Of a stretch of 64,000 nt of DNA, positions 6,439 through 16,738 are shown piece by piece. The notes beneath the pieces were generated by a model. The model did not search any database and was not told the origin of the DNA. It saw only the letters and a program-made list of their open reading frames with translations. This DNA comes from Bartonella vinsonii subsp. berkhoffii ATCC 51672. GTDB taxonomy: Bacteria; Pseudomonadota; Alphaproteobacteria; Rhizobiales; Rhizobiaceae. Within the stretch, counting starts at the first letter, position 1. Every line of letters starts with the position of its first letter. The DNA lies in the NCBI RefSeq assembly GCF_902825225.1, contig NZ_CADEAK010000004.1, positions 1-64,000 of the forward strand, written 5' to 3'. The position numbers and the translations under genes were made by a program.

Positions 6439-6474
6439 GTCCACCTTTTTGGGTCCACCTTTTAGACCACCTTT
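6439..6474. repeat. Three iterated 10-11 bp repeats upstream of integrase
   Basis: GTCCACCTTTT occurs at 6439-6449 and 6453-6463, and a variant GACCACCTTT at 6465-6474. They sit 16-52 bases upstream of the integrase start. Spacing of 14 and 12 bases suggests arm-type recombinase sites or operator repeats. No matching copy elsewhere in the window was noticed. Confidence 0.5.
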
Positions 6475-6522
6475 AATTTTTGATTTGAGATTTTTTCTTT
6501 AATACTTAATTTTTTTATTGGA

Positions 6523-6876
6523 TCATAAAAAACTACAGACATCAATACGCTCTTGCACACATTTATATAATTTGATTCTTGCTAATAAAGCCTGCTCTGC
6601 CGGCATGCGGTCTGCAAGGCGGGTTAAAAAATCAACAGCCGATTGATCTGTACGAATCATATAAGGTAAAGTTTTGTGCGTGAATTCTGGACTGACCTTT
6701 GCTTGATAACCATGGCGTTTAGCGAGGGTTTCAACAATCTCACCAACGGTTTTATGATCAAAATGTTCACTGCTTTTTGAGTTCTTTACGCATCGAGGCG
6801 CTTTTGCCACAAAGGTGCACAATCTTTCCCTCACTGTCTCCCGAACTGACAACAAAACATCCCCCTCTGAAACCAC
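6523..6876 (-). pseudogene. Fragment of phage late control gene D (tail protein)
   Basis: The 117-codon frame contains TVGEIVETLAKRHGYQAKVS and then L-P-Y-M-I-R-T-D-Q-S-A-V-D-F-L-T-R-L-A-D-R-M, which matches the middle of phage gpD proteins (tail hub, P2 gpD or Mu gp44 family). The normal protein is several hundred residues; here only about 65 are recognisable. The residues after A-D-R-M (PAEQALLARIKLYKCVQE) look like a different phage protein, so the frame may be a deletion fusion. Confidence 0.65.
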
Positions 6877-7906
6877 ATGAAATATTCGTTATAATGATAA
6901 ATGAATATTCTCACTGAGATTTTTTGAGAGTTCCTTCTAAAAAACACACTGCAAACAAATAAACAGATAAATAAATACCCAAAATATAAAACTAATGACA
7001 AAAAGCCAAATATATTTACCATATACGCACTAATGTAAAAAAATGCCAAGAGACTAAGCCTTCCAACAGTTGATAAGAAAGATTCATATGTGGCCCTGAG
7101 ATTATCGCTAATGCTATCGTGCAGGACAACTTCTATACGAAGGGATGTGTACTTAATTAAATAAAAAATCATACAGACTAAAAGAACAGCAATAAAACAA
7201 AATTCATCCTCTCACTCAGTTTTGTAAAGAGAAAACTCGCCAATAGCTGAGAGAACAATATAAGAGAAAAATAAAAACATAGAGAGATATAAGCAACTTT
7301 AACAAAAAAGATAGCATCTCTCTTGCGTCAGAAATTAAAGAATGGGCTTTTCTTAACTTTTGCTCTCCTTTGAGATCATCTAAAAAAAATAACCCAAATA
7401 TTGTTGTTATCATCATTAAAAATGCAGAGATATACCATATATACTGACGAAAGTAATCGGCAAAATATGCACCTATCAAACTAAATATAAACATGCCAAT
7501 GTAATTATATTGAGAGCTTGAACCAAGTACTTTTTTTAGTAGAGGTAAGTTTTGTTTTCGCATATTGAACCAGTAAAGCATTATAGGCACCAGCAATCAA
7601 TGTAAGTGATAATGCATTAAAAAACTCTGCCAATAGAAAACCACTAAAGCTTGTAGAAACTCCCATGAGAAATAGCCATGTGGCTGCAAAAACCGCCGAT
7701 AAAATGATAGATAATTTATAACTTTTTCTATCTACAAAATATCCAAGAGAAATATCTGTCATCATCATAATAAAAGCTTGAAATGACTTAATGATACCTA
7801 TATCGATAAGAGTTACCCATTTTCCAAACATATAAAATACAATAAAGGCGCCTATTAAAATCCTTATACCGTTAAATAGAAATCCAAACGCTAATATATT
7901 CGTCAT
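6831..7906 (-). pseudogene. Broken MFS transporter
   Basis: Three frames together read as a major facilitator of about 12 membrane segments. The first starts at 7906 (MTNILAFGFLFNGIRILIG) with the loop D-R-K-S-Y-K. The first break is an extra base in the T7 run at 7531-7537, where KLTSTKK should continue into VLGSSSQYNYIGMF. Further slips occur near 7250 and 7150, after which NLRATYESFLSTVGRLSLLA carries the typical C-terminal half. The transporter cannot be made from this locus. The substrate is unknown. It adjoins the prophage remnant. Confidence 0.75.
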
Positions 7907-8475
7907 TTATTCCCCAATAACGCCGATAAAGTAATCAATACATTACTTTAATATAAAAATTTATCTTTTATTACAAATATGGCAACAGCCGCTATACTGA
8001 TCTCCAATCCTATCAATTTGATATCCGGAAAAATGCCGGAAAAATGAATGAATAATGTCCTTGCCCATAATTTGACATTCATCACAATCCGTTAATTATT
8101 ATGAATACCACATAAAAAGCATGGAAAATCCAATTCTAAGCCTTCATCAGCTTGTCCGTATAAATCTAGATAAACAGTATGCAATTCATCGCCAACGATT
8201 TCTTACAAAAAAGATTTTCAGAAGCTTCTCGCTGCATTCTCCTTATCACCTCGCACCATTGTCATGCGAACATTGCATCAAAGAAAGGATGTGGAGATCA
8301 AATAATATACTTGATTGAGAGATACCAAAATCTACAACGCATAGCTTAAAAGTATAAGAAAACATCACTTGTAAATGCTCAATTTCTGAAGAATGTCTTT
8401 TTATGAAATGAAAAATACTTTTCTCAAAAAAGATATATCCTATATACACATAAAATAAACTGTGGAGATATTTTT
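7907..8475. other. Gene-free stretch
   Basis: No reading frame here has a convincing start, ribosome site or family motif. A short direct repeat (CCGGAAAAATG, twice near 8024-8046) is the only visible structure. The right end must hold the lemA promoter. Confidence 0.5.
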
Positions 8476-9120
8476 ATGTTAAATTTACAAACTGCTTCAA
8501 TGATACCGAATTATTCTATGGTTAAAATGTTAAGACGATTTTCAATCGCTCTTTTTTTAGTATTTTTAATACCATTTTTAAGTGGCTGTGGATTTAATAC
8601 GATACCAACAAATGAAGAAAAAGCACATGCGGCATGGAGTGAAGTTCTGAACCAGTACCAGCGTCGTGCAGATCTTATTCCTAATCTTGTAGAAACTGTC
8701 AAAGCTTATGCAGCTCATGAACAAGCTGTTTTTACAAATGTTATTGAAGCTCGTGCCAAAGCAACGCAAGTAAATATTAATGCCGATATGTTAAATAACC
8801 CAGAACTCATGAAGCAATATCTCGACAATCAAGCAAATTTATCAAGCGCACTGTCACGTCTTATGGCTGTTGTCGAAAACTATCCTGATCTTAAAGCAAA
8901 TCAGAACTTTCTTGCTCTGCAATCGCAATTAGAAGGAACTGAAAATCGGATTTCTGTTGCACGCCGTGATTATATCGAAACCGTACGTGCCTACAATACT
9001 GCTCTCAAAACAATGCCAACACTAATTTGGGCAAAACTATGGTTTCGTGATGCTAAGCCCATGCCAACATTTACGATTGACACCAATAGCCAACAAGCAC
9101 CAAAGGTCCATTTTAATTAA
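8476..9120 (+). CDS. lemA: LemA family lipoprotein
   Basis: This 214-residue envelope protein has a hydrophobic N-terminus ending in F-L-S-G-C, a plausible lipobox. The conserved LemA core follows: AWSEVLNQYQRRADLIPNLV, then VKAYAAHE and V-x-E-A-R-A-K-A, and later ENYPDLKANQNFLALQSQLE with the R-R-D-Y-x-x-x-V-x-x-Y-N motif. The fold is a long helical bundle. The start at 8476 has a GGAGA ribosome site. It is coupled to a TPM-domain gene (TAATG overlap), a common pairing. The molecular role of LemA is unsettled. Confidence 0.9.
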   Translation: MLNLQTASMIPNYSMVKMLRRFSIALFLVFLIPFLSGCGFNTIPTNEEKAHAAWSEVLNQYQRRADLIPNLVETVKAYAAHEQAVFTNVIEARAKATQVNINADMLNNPELMKQYLDNQANLSSALSRLMAVVENYPDLKANQNFLALQSQLEGTENRISVARRDYIETVRAYNTALKTMPTLIWAKLWFRDAKPMPTFTIDTNSQQAPKVHFN

Positions 9121-9971
9121 TGAAATCGTTTCGACATTCTATGCAACGCAGTGTTTTTCTAAGCTTACAGGCTTTTTTGAGCGCTCTATGTTTGCTTGTT
9201 GCATTGGGATGTGTCACTTACGCGCAAACCAAGTTTCCTCCTTTAACTGGCTATGTTAACGACGTGGCCCATTTGCTTGATAATACAACAAAGCAAAATC
9301 TCACAGAGAAACTAACCGAACTCGAAGAGAAAACTGGAGATCAAATTGTTATTGTCACTCTCCCTACCCTTTCAGGGCATGATATAGAGACATATAGCAA
9401 TTCTCTTTTCCGCACATGGAGATTAGGTCAACAACAGCTCAATAACGGTGTATTGCTTGTCATTGCACCGAACGAGCGCGAAGTGCGTATTGAAGTAGGA
9501 TATGGTTTGGAAGGAGAGCTAACAGATGCGATTTCTTCAGTTATCATTAATACTTTTATTCTTCCCAATTTTCGTAAAGGAAATTATCAAAAAGGTGTAA
9601 TTGAAGCAGTTCACGCAATTATCAACGTTATTACAGAAAGCAATTCTGAATTTTCTTTTAGAATCAGAGAAAAGGCTAAAATTGTTGAAGCACAACGTAA
9701 ACAAGCTGAAAAAGAACAAATGATCATCAACACAATTATAGTTTTAGTCTTTTTGATAATATTTGGTCTGCCCATTCTTGCAATGATTTTTGGAAAAAAA
9801 GTAGGCCCACAGAAATATCTCTGGATGGGTATCATCTTCACACCTTGGTTTCTTAACTTAAGAGCGGGTGGCAGATATCATAGTGGAAGATTTGGTGATC
9901 CTTCAGGTGGAGGAGGTTTCAGAGGCGGAGGTGGCTCATCAGGCGGTGGTGGTGCAACAGGAAGATGGTAA
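9120..9971 (+). CDS. TPM domain protein (YgcG family), membrane anchored with Gly-rich tail
   Basis: This 283-residue protein has a signal segment, then a TPM domain at about 42-165: FPPLTGYVNDVAHLLD, LTELEEKTGDQIVIVTLPTL and NNGVLLVIAPNEREVRIEVG are its hallmarks. One membrane span (IINTIIVLVFLIIFGLPILA, about 202-221) follows a charged helix. The end is a low-complexity S-G-G-G-G-F-R-G-G-G-G-S-S-G-G-G-G tail, as in YgcG relatives. The periplasmic domain may act in photosystem or membrane-protein repair in other phyla; in Bartonella the role is unknown. It forms an operon with lemA. Confidence 0.88.
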   Translation: MKSFRHSMQRSVFLSLQAFLSALCLLVALGCVTYAQTKFPPLTGYVNDVAHLLDNTTKQNLTEKLTELEEKTGDQIVIVTLPTLSGHDIETYSNSLFRTWRLGQQQLNNGVLLVIAPNEREVRIEVGYGLEGELTDAISSVIINTFILPNFRKGNYQKGVIEAVHAIINVITESNSEFSFRIREKAKIVEAQRKQAEKEQMIINTIIVLVFLIIFGLPILAMIFGKKVGPQKYLWMGIIFTPWFLNLRAGGRYHSGRFGDPSGGGGFRGGGGSSGGGGATGRW

Positions 9972-10114
9972 AATGTGTATAGATTTGTGGACATAATAAT
10001 TTTTTTTAAAATAAAATCTATTATTCTATTATCTTAATTTTAATAAATAACTTCACATCTTTCTCTGTAATTCTTTTTCTGATCACCATACGAACTCCAA
10101 TACCAGCGTAGATA

Positions 10115-10858
10115 TTGCTCATGGCATATGAATTGAAACATACTAACCGTAATCACTTACCACACCATTTTAAAACAATCGCCGGAAATCCACCAGTGGA
10201 ATGGAAAATAAGTCATAAATTGGTCGAATATCCTGAAGCACTGCGCTATATGCAAGAGCGTGTAGAAAACATTCTTGCAAAAAACGCGCATGAACAAGTC
10301 TGGCTTCTTGAACATCCTTCCCTTTATACAGCTGGTACAAGTGCAAATAAAAAAGATCTTTTAGCACCTCACTCATTTCCTGTTTATGAGGCAGGACGTG
10401 GCGGGGAATTTACATACCACGGTCCAGGACAACGTATTGCCTATATTATGCTTGATCTGAAACGCCGCAAACAAGATATCCGTGCTTTTATTAGTGCATT
10501 AGAAGAATGGATCATACAAACCCTTGCAAAATTTAATATTAAAGGTGAACGTCGTGAAGAGCGCGTTGGCGTCTGGGTTCAACGGTCCAATTGCCCATCA
10601 ACACAAAACAACCTCTCTTCAGAAGATAAAATTGCAGCAATTGGCATTCGAGTACGCAAATGGGTAAGCTTTCATGGAGTTGCCATCAATGTAAATCCTA
10701 ATTTAGCGCATTATTCAGGGATTGTTCCATGTGGAATCACAAAGCACGGTGTCACCAGTTTTCTTGATCTAGGTTTCCCTGTCACAATGCATGATCTTGA
10801 TATTGCTCTGAAACAAACATTTGAACAAATTTTTGGTCCAACAATTGATGTTTCCTAA
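10115..10858 (+). CDS. lipB: Octanoyl-[ACP]:protein N-octanoyltransferase
   Basis: LipB transfers the octanoyl chain from ACP to lipoyl domains of 2-oxoacid dehydrogenases and the glycine cleavage H protein. The signature R-G-G-x-x-T-Y-H-G-P-G-Q lies at 95-106, the catalytic Lys in [10 protein letters not shown] is K182, and the catalytic Cys in GIVPCGI is C206. At 247 residues the length is normal. An internal ATG at 10121 (MAYELKH) is an alternative start. The gene stands alone between the lemA pair and parE. Confidence 0.95.
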   Translation: MLMAYELKHTNRNHLPHHFKTIAGNPPVEWKISHKLVEYPEALRYMQERVENILAKNAHEQVWLLEHPSLYTAGTSANKKDLLAPHSFPVYEAGRGGEFTYHGPGQRIAYIMLDLKRRKQDIRAFISALEEWIIQTLAKFNIKGERREERVGVWVQRSNCPSTQNNLSSEDKIAAIGIRVRKWVSFHGVAINVNPNLAHYSGIVPCGITKHGVTSFLDLGFPVTMHDLDIALKQTFEQIFGPTIDVS

Positions 10859-10938
10859 GTGCATTGATTTTTAAATAAAAAACAGGCATAAAATTTATCT
10901 AATAAAGATTTATTTGATGAGGTGGATAATCAAACGGC

Positions 10939-13005
10939 ATGAGCGATAACAGTAAGGATCTTTTCAGTATTTTAAATAATGCCGAATCTCGGGTAAATAC
11001 AAAAGAAAAAAATCTGCCATTCCCTGTGAACTCAGAAGCAATGAATTCGAAAAAAAACACGAAAGAAACGCAAGAAGATAACTATAATGCTCTCTCTATT
11101 CGCGTTCTTGAAGGCTTAGAGCCTGTACGTTTACGCCCTGGAATGTATATTGGTGGAACTGATAGCAAAGCGCTGCATCATTTATTTGCCGAAATCATTG
11201 ACAATGCTATGGATGAAGCCGTTGCTGGTTATGCAGACTTCATTGATATATCGTTAGATAAAAATGGTTATTTAACGGTTACAGATAATGGGCGCGGTAT
11301 TCCTGTCGAAAATCATCCTCAAATGCCGAACAAATCTACTCTTGAAGTCATCATGACACAACTCCATTCAGGTGGAAAATTCGATGGAAAAGCCTATCAA
11401 ACTGCTGGTGGGCTACATGGAGTAGGAATTTCTGTCGTCAATGCTCTTTCTGATGATATGGAAGTCGAAGTAGCACGAGATCGAAAACTTTATCGACAAC
11501 GTTTCTCACGTGGTATTCCTCAGTCTGAATTGGAAAATTTGGGTGATGTTTATAATCGTCGTGGCACACGCGTTCGTTTCCACCCTGATAGTAAAATTTT
11601 TGGTGAAAAAGCAGCTTTTGATCCAGAAAAAATTTATAAGATGGCACGCTCCAAGGCCTATCTTTTTGGCGGCGTAAAAATTCGATGGAATTGTGATCCT
11701 ATCATCCTTGAAGGCACAAAAAATATTCCTGAAAAAGCTGTTTTCTATTTCCCCGATGGACTTAAAGACTATTTGCTCTCATCATTGAAAGATGAATATC
11801 GGGTAACATCAGAAATTTTTTCTGGCAAAACAAAACAATGTAATGGCCATGGCTCTGTTGAATGGGCTATTGCTTGGCATGGGGGCGATGCCTGTGTACA
11901 GTCTTACTGTAATACCATTCCTACTGGAGAAGGCGGAACACATGAAATAGGACTACGGCAAGCTCTTTTGCGCGGATTGAAATCTTATGGTGAGTTAATA
12001 GGAAATAAACGCGCTGCTATCATCACCTCTGATGATGTCATGATTTCAACAGCTGCAATACTTTCCGTTTTCATCAGAAATCCTGAATTTGTTGGACAAA
12101 CCAAAGATCGATTAGCGACAATTGAAGCACAACGTATTGTTGAAAATGCAATACGCGATCCTTTCGATCATTGGTTAACAAATTCTCCACAAGAATCAAC
12201 AAAACTTCTTGATTGGGTTATTGAACGTGCTGAAGAACGCGTAAGACGGCGCCAAGATAGAGAAATAAATCGTAAAACTGCTGTTCGTAAATTACGTCTG
12301 CCCGGCAAACTCGCAGATTGTAGCCAAAACAGTGCTTCTGGTGCTGAATTATTCATTGTTGAAGGTGATTCAGCTGGTGGTTCCGCTAAACAAGCACGCA
12401 ACAGAGCAAACCAAGCAATTTTACCTCTTCGTGGAAAAATCTTAAATGTAGCCAGTGCAGCACATGAAAAAATGAACTCAAGCCAAACAATTAGTGACCT
12501 TATACTTGCCCTTGGATGTGGAACACGCTCTAAATATCGTGAAAAAGATCTCAGATATGAACGTATTATTATTATGACGGATGCAGATGTCGATGGTGCT
12601 CATATTGCCTCACTCCTCATTACCTTCTTTTTTCAAGAGATGCCCGATCTTATTCGTCAAGGACATTTATACCTCGCCGTGCCTCCCCTTTACCGAATAT
12701 CGCAAGGAGGAAAAGTCGTCTATGCACGTGACGATACCCATAAAGATGAATTACTTAAGAGTGAATTCACTGGAAAAGCTAAAATCGAAATTGGGCGTTT
12801 TAAAGGGCTTGGTGAAATGCGTGCTGAACAACTTAAAGAAACGACTATGCATCCTCAAAAACGTACACTGTTACGCGTTTCTATTGATGCAATGGAAATG
12901 AAAGAAACTAAAGATACCGTAGAAAGCCTCATGGGAACAAAACCAGAAGCGCGGTTTCGTTTTATCCAAAAAAATTCTACTTTTGCCTCCAATCTAGACA
13001 TTTAA
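10939..13005 (+). CDS. parE: DNA topoisomerase IV subunit B
   Basis: This 688-residue ATPase subunit of topoisomerase IV decatenates chromosomes with ParC. The GHKL ATP site includes E85 and N89 (EIIDNAMDEA), D116 (DNGRG) and GGLHGVG at 157-163; the Q-T-K loop is in VGQTKDRL. The TOPRIM domain has EGDSAGGS starting at E475 and the metal motif D548-A-D-V-D-G. The N-terminal 45 residues are a low-conservation, charged extension. It lacks the large GyrB insertion, which supports ParE over GyrB. It converges with recJ. Confidence 0.93.
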   Translation: MSDNSKDLFSILNNAESRVNTKEKNLPFPVNSEAMNSKKNTKETQEDNYNALSIRVLEGLEPVRLRPGMYIGGTDSKALHHLFAEIIDNAMDEAVAGYADFIDISLDKNGYLTVTDNGRGIPVENHPQMPNKSTLEVIMTQLHSGGKFDGKAYQTAGGLHGVGISVVNALSDDMEVEVARDRKLYRQRFSRGIPQSELENLGDVYNRRGTRVRFHPDSKIFGEKAAFDPEKIYKMARSKAYLFGGVKIRWNCDPIILEGTKNIPEKAVFYFPDGLKDYLLSSLKDEYRVTSEIFSGKTKQCNGHGSVEWAIAWHGGDACVQSYCNTIPTGEGGTHEIGLRQALLRGLKSYGELIGNKRAAIITSDDVMISTAAILSVFIRNPEFVGQTKDRLATIEAQRIVENAIRDPFDHWLTNSPQESTKLLDWVIERAEERVRRRQDREINRKTAVRKLRLPGKLADCSQNSASGAELFIVEGDSAGGSAKQARNRANQAILPLRGKILNVASAAHEKMNSSQTISDLILALGCGTRSKYREKDLRYERIIIMTDADVDGAHIASLLITFFFQEMPDLIRQGHLYLAVPPLYRISQGGKVVYARDDTHKDELLKSEFTGKAKIEIGRFKGLGEMRAEQLKETTMHPQKRTLLRVSIDAMEMKETKDTVESLMGTKPEARFRFIQKNSTFASNLDI

Positions 13006-13025
13006 TTTTTCAAAAAATATTCTTC

Positions 13026-14810
13026 TCAAACCACTGCTGCTGCGTCAATTACACGCAGTTGTGGAGTAATCATTCCATTCCAATAATTCAAACTCAGATT
13101 ACCGGCCAAATGGATCATTTCACCAATATTTCCAGAAAGAAAATGACCAAGCGATGTCCCCACAGCACGAAAAGCTATTCCTTGCAGTTTTTTTCCTTCA
13201 ATATTAGAGACAACAAGGCGCAAATGCCCTTTACCAACCTCACACAGATTAATTAACCGATGAGAAGGAAGAACAAAAACAGGCGTAGCATTTCCTGAAC
13301 CAAATGGCCCTGCTTTTTCGATCATCTCAAAAAGCGCTTGATTAGCACCAGAAGCAGAGAGGCAACCATCTATCCTCAGAGACTTTTCAGCACGTAACTG
13401 CGAAACCATTAAAGAGACTTTTTCTTCTAACCATTCTCGAAAAACTTCAATTTTTATCGCTTGGATTGTGATCCCTGCTGCCATACTATGCCCTCCCCCT
13501 TTTTCTAACAAATTTAATGTCACAGCCTCACGAACAAGTGCACCTAAATCTATGCCGTTAATGGAACGTCCAGATCCTACACCGCTTCCATCTTCTTTCA
13601 AAGCGATTGCAAAAACAGGACAAAAAAAACGCTCTTTTAAGCGAGATGCAAGAATTCCAATAATTCCCGGATGCCATTCTGCATGAGCAATCACAAGGGA
13701 TAGTGGTGTTTCTCGATTTTGATAAAGGGAATCAATATAAGATTCTGCTTGCGTTAATTGAATCGCCTCCATTTCTTGGCGTTCTTGATTAAGCTGATCC
13801 AATTGCTCTGCTATTCTGTCGGCTTCATCTTTATCCTCACAGCTAAGCAAACGTGCTCCCAAAGCTTGATCGCCAATACGCCCTCCCGCATTAATTCTAG
13901 GACCTAACAAAAAACCTAAATGAAAACTATTAAGTGGCTCGCCAATACGTGCAACCTTTGTTAAAGCTACCATTCCGTGATTATGCATGGAACGCGCAAC
14001 TTGGAGTCCTTTAACCACAAAAGCACGATTAACACCTTGTAGAGGCACAACATCACAGATGGTTGCCAATGCAACAAGATCAAGCATACTAAGAAGGTCA
14101 GGAAGTGTCCCTTCAAACCTCTTGTTTTTCAATAAATGATTAACCCATGCTAACGTAACAAAAACAACGCCAGCAGCACATAAATGCCCTTGTCCAGAAA
14201 AATCATCAGGGCGATTAGGATTGACAAGGGCAACAGCTTCTTGATGGACCTCCGACATTTGATGATGGTCTAAAACGACCACATCGGCACCTGCAAGCCT
14301 TCCTGCTTTTACTGCATCTGGGCTGTTTGCCCCACAATCAACTGTAATAATTAAACGGATCCCTTCTTGCACGAGCATCTTCATTGCTTGTTCATTAGGA
14401 CCATATCCTTCAACAATACGATCAGGAATATAAATTGTTACTTCAGCACCAAAATGGCGAAGAAAGCGTACTACGAGTGCTGATGAACAAGCACCATCAA
14501 CGTCATAATCCCCAAAAACTGCAACTTTCTCTTTATTCAAAATAGCCTTCACAATGCGCTCTGCTGCGCATGGCATATCCGCAAAACTTTCTGGATCAGG
14601 CATGAGCGTGCGCAATGTTGGATTGATAAAAGCAACCGCTTCAGATTCATCGACATCTCTTGCCGAGAGAACACGAGCTAACGCATCTGGAAAACCAAAT
14701 TTTTGAGAAATAGCACGTGCATTGTTCATCCCTTGAACATCAAGAGCATCTAACCACGCCTGACCACAGGCAGAAGATTCAACATTGAGAAAATAACGGG
14801 ACCGCTGCAT
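13026..14810 (-). CDS. recJ: Single-stranded-DNA-specific exonuclease RecJ
   Basis: This 594-residue protein is a 5'-3' ssDNA exonuclease of the DHH family used in recombination and mismatch or base excision repair. Motif I is VFGDYDVDGACSS (D101-V-D region) and the DHH motif is LDHHQ at 181-183. The DHHA1 nucleic-acid-binding motif is GGGHSMAAG, and GSGRSINGIDLG precedes it. The length matches alphaproteobacterial RecJ. It ends 20 bases from the end of parE on the other strand. Confidence 0.95.
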   Translation of the reverse strand: MQRSRYFLNVESSACGQAWLDALDVQGMNNARAISQKFGFPDALARVLSARDVDESEAVAFINPTLRTLMPDPESFADMPCAAERIVKAILNKEKVAVFGDYDVDGACSSALVVRFLRHFGAEVTIYIPDRIVEGYGPNEQAMKMLVQEGIRLIITVDCGANSPDAVKAGRLAGADVVVLDHHQMSEVHQEAVALVNPNRPDDFSGQGHLCAAGVVFVTLAWVNHLLKNKRFEGTLPDLLSMLDLVALATICDVVPLQGVNRAFVVKGLQVARSMHNHGMVALTKVARIGEPLNSFHLGFLLGPRINAGGRIGDQALGARLLSCEDKDEADRIAEQLDQLNQERQEMEAIQLTQAESYIDSLYQNRETPLSLVIAHAEWHPGIIGILASRLKERFFCPVFAIALKEDGSGVGSGRSINGIDLGALVREAVTLNLLEKGGGHSMAAGITIQAIKIEVFREWLEEKVSLMVSQLRAEKSLRIDGCLSASGANQALFEMIEKAGPFGSGNATPVFVLPSHRLINLCEVGKGHLRLVVSNIEGKKLQGIAFRAVGTSLGHFLSGNIGEMIHLAGNLSLNYWNGMITPQLRVIDAAAVV

Positions 14811-14975
14811 TACTATCTATTCTATAATGGAAGCTCATAAAATACAATCGAGAGTTAAAAATCAAACACTCTTTCACAACATCCATTCAGCTTAAAATAT
14901 GCATCAGTACTTTCTGGTGCATAGTATTATAATACCTCAATTATAACGCACTGTTTTATAAGTTTTTATTTTCTC

Positions 14976-15004
14976 TTGACGTAAATCAAAAGACATTATA
15001 TCAG
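14976..15004 (+). promoter_or_regulatory. Candidate promoter of rplM-rpsI
   Basis: TTGACG (14976-14981) is followed after 17 bases by TATCAG (14999-15004), with TATATC overlapping two bases earlier. It lies about 100 bases upstream of rplM. The rest of the 294 base gap between recJ and rplM shows no gene. Confidence 0.45.
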
Positions 15005-15104
15005 AGCGAACAGTACGCGTTAAATATTTCGCTATGATAACAATTTTCAACGCAAAACAACAAAAACGCCCTCATATTAAAGGGTCTCAGTAAAGGATAC
15101 TTCT

Positions 15105-15569
15105 ATGGCAACTTTTTCACAAAAGCCAACTGAAGTGGTGAAAAAATGGGTTATTATTGATGCAGAGAACCTTGTTTTAGGTCGTCTTGCTACATTTGTT
15201 GCTAACCGCTTACGGGGCAAACATAAAGCTACATTTACTCCACATGTTGATGACGGTGACAATGTTATTGTGATCAATGCAGACAAAATATCTCTCACCG
15301 GCAAGAAATATACAGATAAAAAATATTATTGGCATACCGGCTATATTGGTGGAATCAAAGAACGTACAGCACGTCAGATTCTTGAGGGCCGTTTTCCTGA
15401 ACGTGTTGTTGAAAAAGCTGTGGAGCGCATGATTCCTCGTGGACCACTTGGTCGTCGCCAATTGAAGAATCTACGTGTTTATGCTGGGAGCCAACACCCG
15501 CATGCAGCACAACAGCCCGAAGCTCTTGACGTTGGTGCTTTAAACCGCAAAAACAAAAGGATTGCTTGA
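15105..15569 (+). CDS. rplM: 50S ribosomal protein L13
   Basis: This 154-residue protein is L13, an early assembly protein of the large subunit. It shows [20 protein letters not shown], the [12 protein letters not shown] segment and the family signature around [19 protein letters not shown] near residues 107-125. It is coupled to rpsI, whose ATG lies two bases after the rplM stop, the conserved rplM-rpsI operon. A ribosome site (AAAGGA) precedes the ATG. Confidence 0.97.
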   Translation: MATFSQKPTEVVKKWVIIDAENLVLGRLATFVANRLRGKHKATFTPHVDDGDNVIVINADKISLTGKKYTDKKYYWHTGYIGGIKERTARQILEGRFPERVVEKAVERMIPRGPLGRRQLKNLRVYAGSQHPHAAQQPEALDVGALNRKNKRIA

Positions 15570-15571
15570 TT

Positions 15572-16057
15572 ATGGCTGAAATTAATTCTCTCTCTGAGCT
15601 TAGTGTTGTAACAAATATTACGGAAGTTCATGAAAATTCTGCCCCTGTCCATGTGCAAAAACTTGATTCACAAGGACGTGCCTATGCAACAGGAAAACGT
15701 AAAGATGCCGTTGCTCGCGTGTGGATCAAACCTGGCTCTGGAAAAATTACCATTAACAATAAGGAATTTGATCAATATTTTGCTCGTCCTGTTTTAAGAA
15801 TGATTCTTCGTCAGCCAATCGTTGCAACAAACAGGGATACGCAATTTGATATTGTTGCAACTGTTGCAGGTGGGGGACTTTCTGGACAAGCCGGTGCAGT
15901 ACGCCATGGTATTTCTAAAGCTCTAACTTATTACGAGCCAGAACTTCGCACAATTTTGAAAAAGGGAGGCTTTCTAACCCGTGATAGCCGTGTTGTTGAG
16001 CGTAAAAAATACGGTAAAGCGAAAGCGCGTCGTTCTTTCCAATTTTCAAAGCGCTAA
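15572..16057 (+). CDS. rpsI: 30S ribosomal protein S9
   Basis: S9 is a small-subunit protein whose C-terminal tail reaches the P-site tRNA. Signature regions are [20 protein letters not shown] and [19 protein letters not shown]. The basic C-terminus ends in F-Q-F-S-K-R, as required for tRNA contact. The ATG at 15572 (MAEINS) gives 161 residues; a TTG six bases upstream is less likely. The first 35 residues are an alphaproteobacterial extension. A strong terminator follows. Confidence 0.97.
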   Translation: MAEINSLSELSVVTNITEVHENSAPVHVQKLDSQGRAYATGKRKDAVARVWIKPGSGKITINNKEFDQYFARPVLRMILRQPIVATNRDTQFDIVATVAGGGLSGQAGAVRHGISKALTYYEPELRTILKKGGFLTRDSRVVERKKYGKAKARRSFQFSKR

Positions 16058-16081
16058 TTTCAATTTTTATGCAATCTGTAA

Positions 16082-16107
16082 AGCCCCGTTTGACGGGGCT
16101 TTTTTTG
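16082..16107 (+). terminator. Rho-independent terminator of rplM-rpsI
   Basis: AGCCCCGT (16082-16089) pairs with ACGGGGCT (16093-16100) across a 3-base loop, followed by a run of seven T. It starts about 25 bases after the rpsI stop. Confidence 0.92.
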
Positions 16108-16372
16108 CTTACCAAAGCAGATTTTTTAAAGAGAACGTAGCAATCAATTTATATCTGTTAGGAAAAAATAAAAATATAAAATGACAATTTTTTCGATAAG
16201 AACTAAGAGGAAATTGTTCTAAAAAGCTTTGTATCCTCAATTTCAATTTTTAGAATCTGTACTTTACTCATTCAGAGATATCCATGCGCTTGTTCAAAAA
16301 GAACTCTGCAATATCACTTTAGTTATATCAGGCGCTTTTCAATATCTTTTTCCATCATCATTTAACAAAGTT

Positions 16373-16738
16373 TCAGTCCAAGAAGTGCTTTACCATTGTG
16401 ATAAAATGAGAAACAGAAATAGGCTTCGACATATATTTTTCACATCCACTTGCACGAATTCGTTCTTCATCCCCTTTCATAGCAAAAGCGGTTACCGCAA
16501 CAACGGGGATAGATCTAAGTTCCTCATCCTTTTTTAATCGTTTAATAACGTCAATTCCCGATACCTCCGGTAACTGGATGTCTACAAGGATAAGGGAAGG
16601 CATTGATGAACGCGCTAAATCCAATGCGATAAGACCATTACGCGTTTCAACTGTTTCATAGCCACTCGCCTCTACAAGATCACGGAATAACTTCATATTC
16701 AGTTCATTATCTTCCACGATCATAACTTTTTTTGACAT
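16373..16738 (-). CDS. divK: Single-domain response regulator DivK
   Basis: This 121-residue stand-alone receiver domain is DivK, which acts with PleC and DivJ kinases to control CtrA and the cell cycle. The start [18 protein letters not shown] gives acidic residues E9 and D10; the phosphoacceptor is D53 (LVDIQLP), with T83 (VTAFAM) and K105 (MSKPI). There is no output domain. In many relatives divK is followed by pleD, but the downstream DNA here is a short gap ending at the rpsI terminator, so divK is alone. Confidence 0.93.
   Translation of the reverse strand: MSKKVMIVEDNELNMKLFRDLVEASGYETVETRNGLIALDLARSSMPSLILVDIQLPEVSGIDVIKRLKKDEELRSIPVVAVTAFAMKGDEERIRASGCEKYMSKPISVSHFITMVKHFLD

Noticed and set aside
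8121-8449. Two overlapping ORFs on opposite strands in the gap before lemA
   Set aside because: No ribosome sites, no motifs and AT-driven composition; treated as chance.
10939-13005. Gyrase subunit B as an alternative to ParE
   Set aside because: The length (688) and lack of the GyrB-type insertion fit ParE better.
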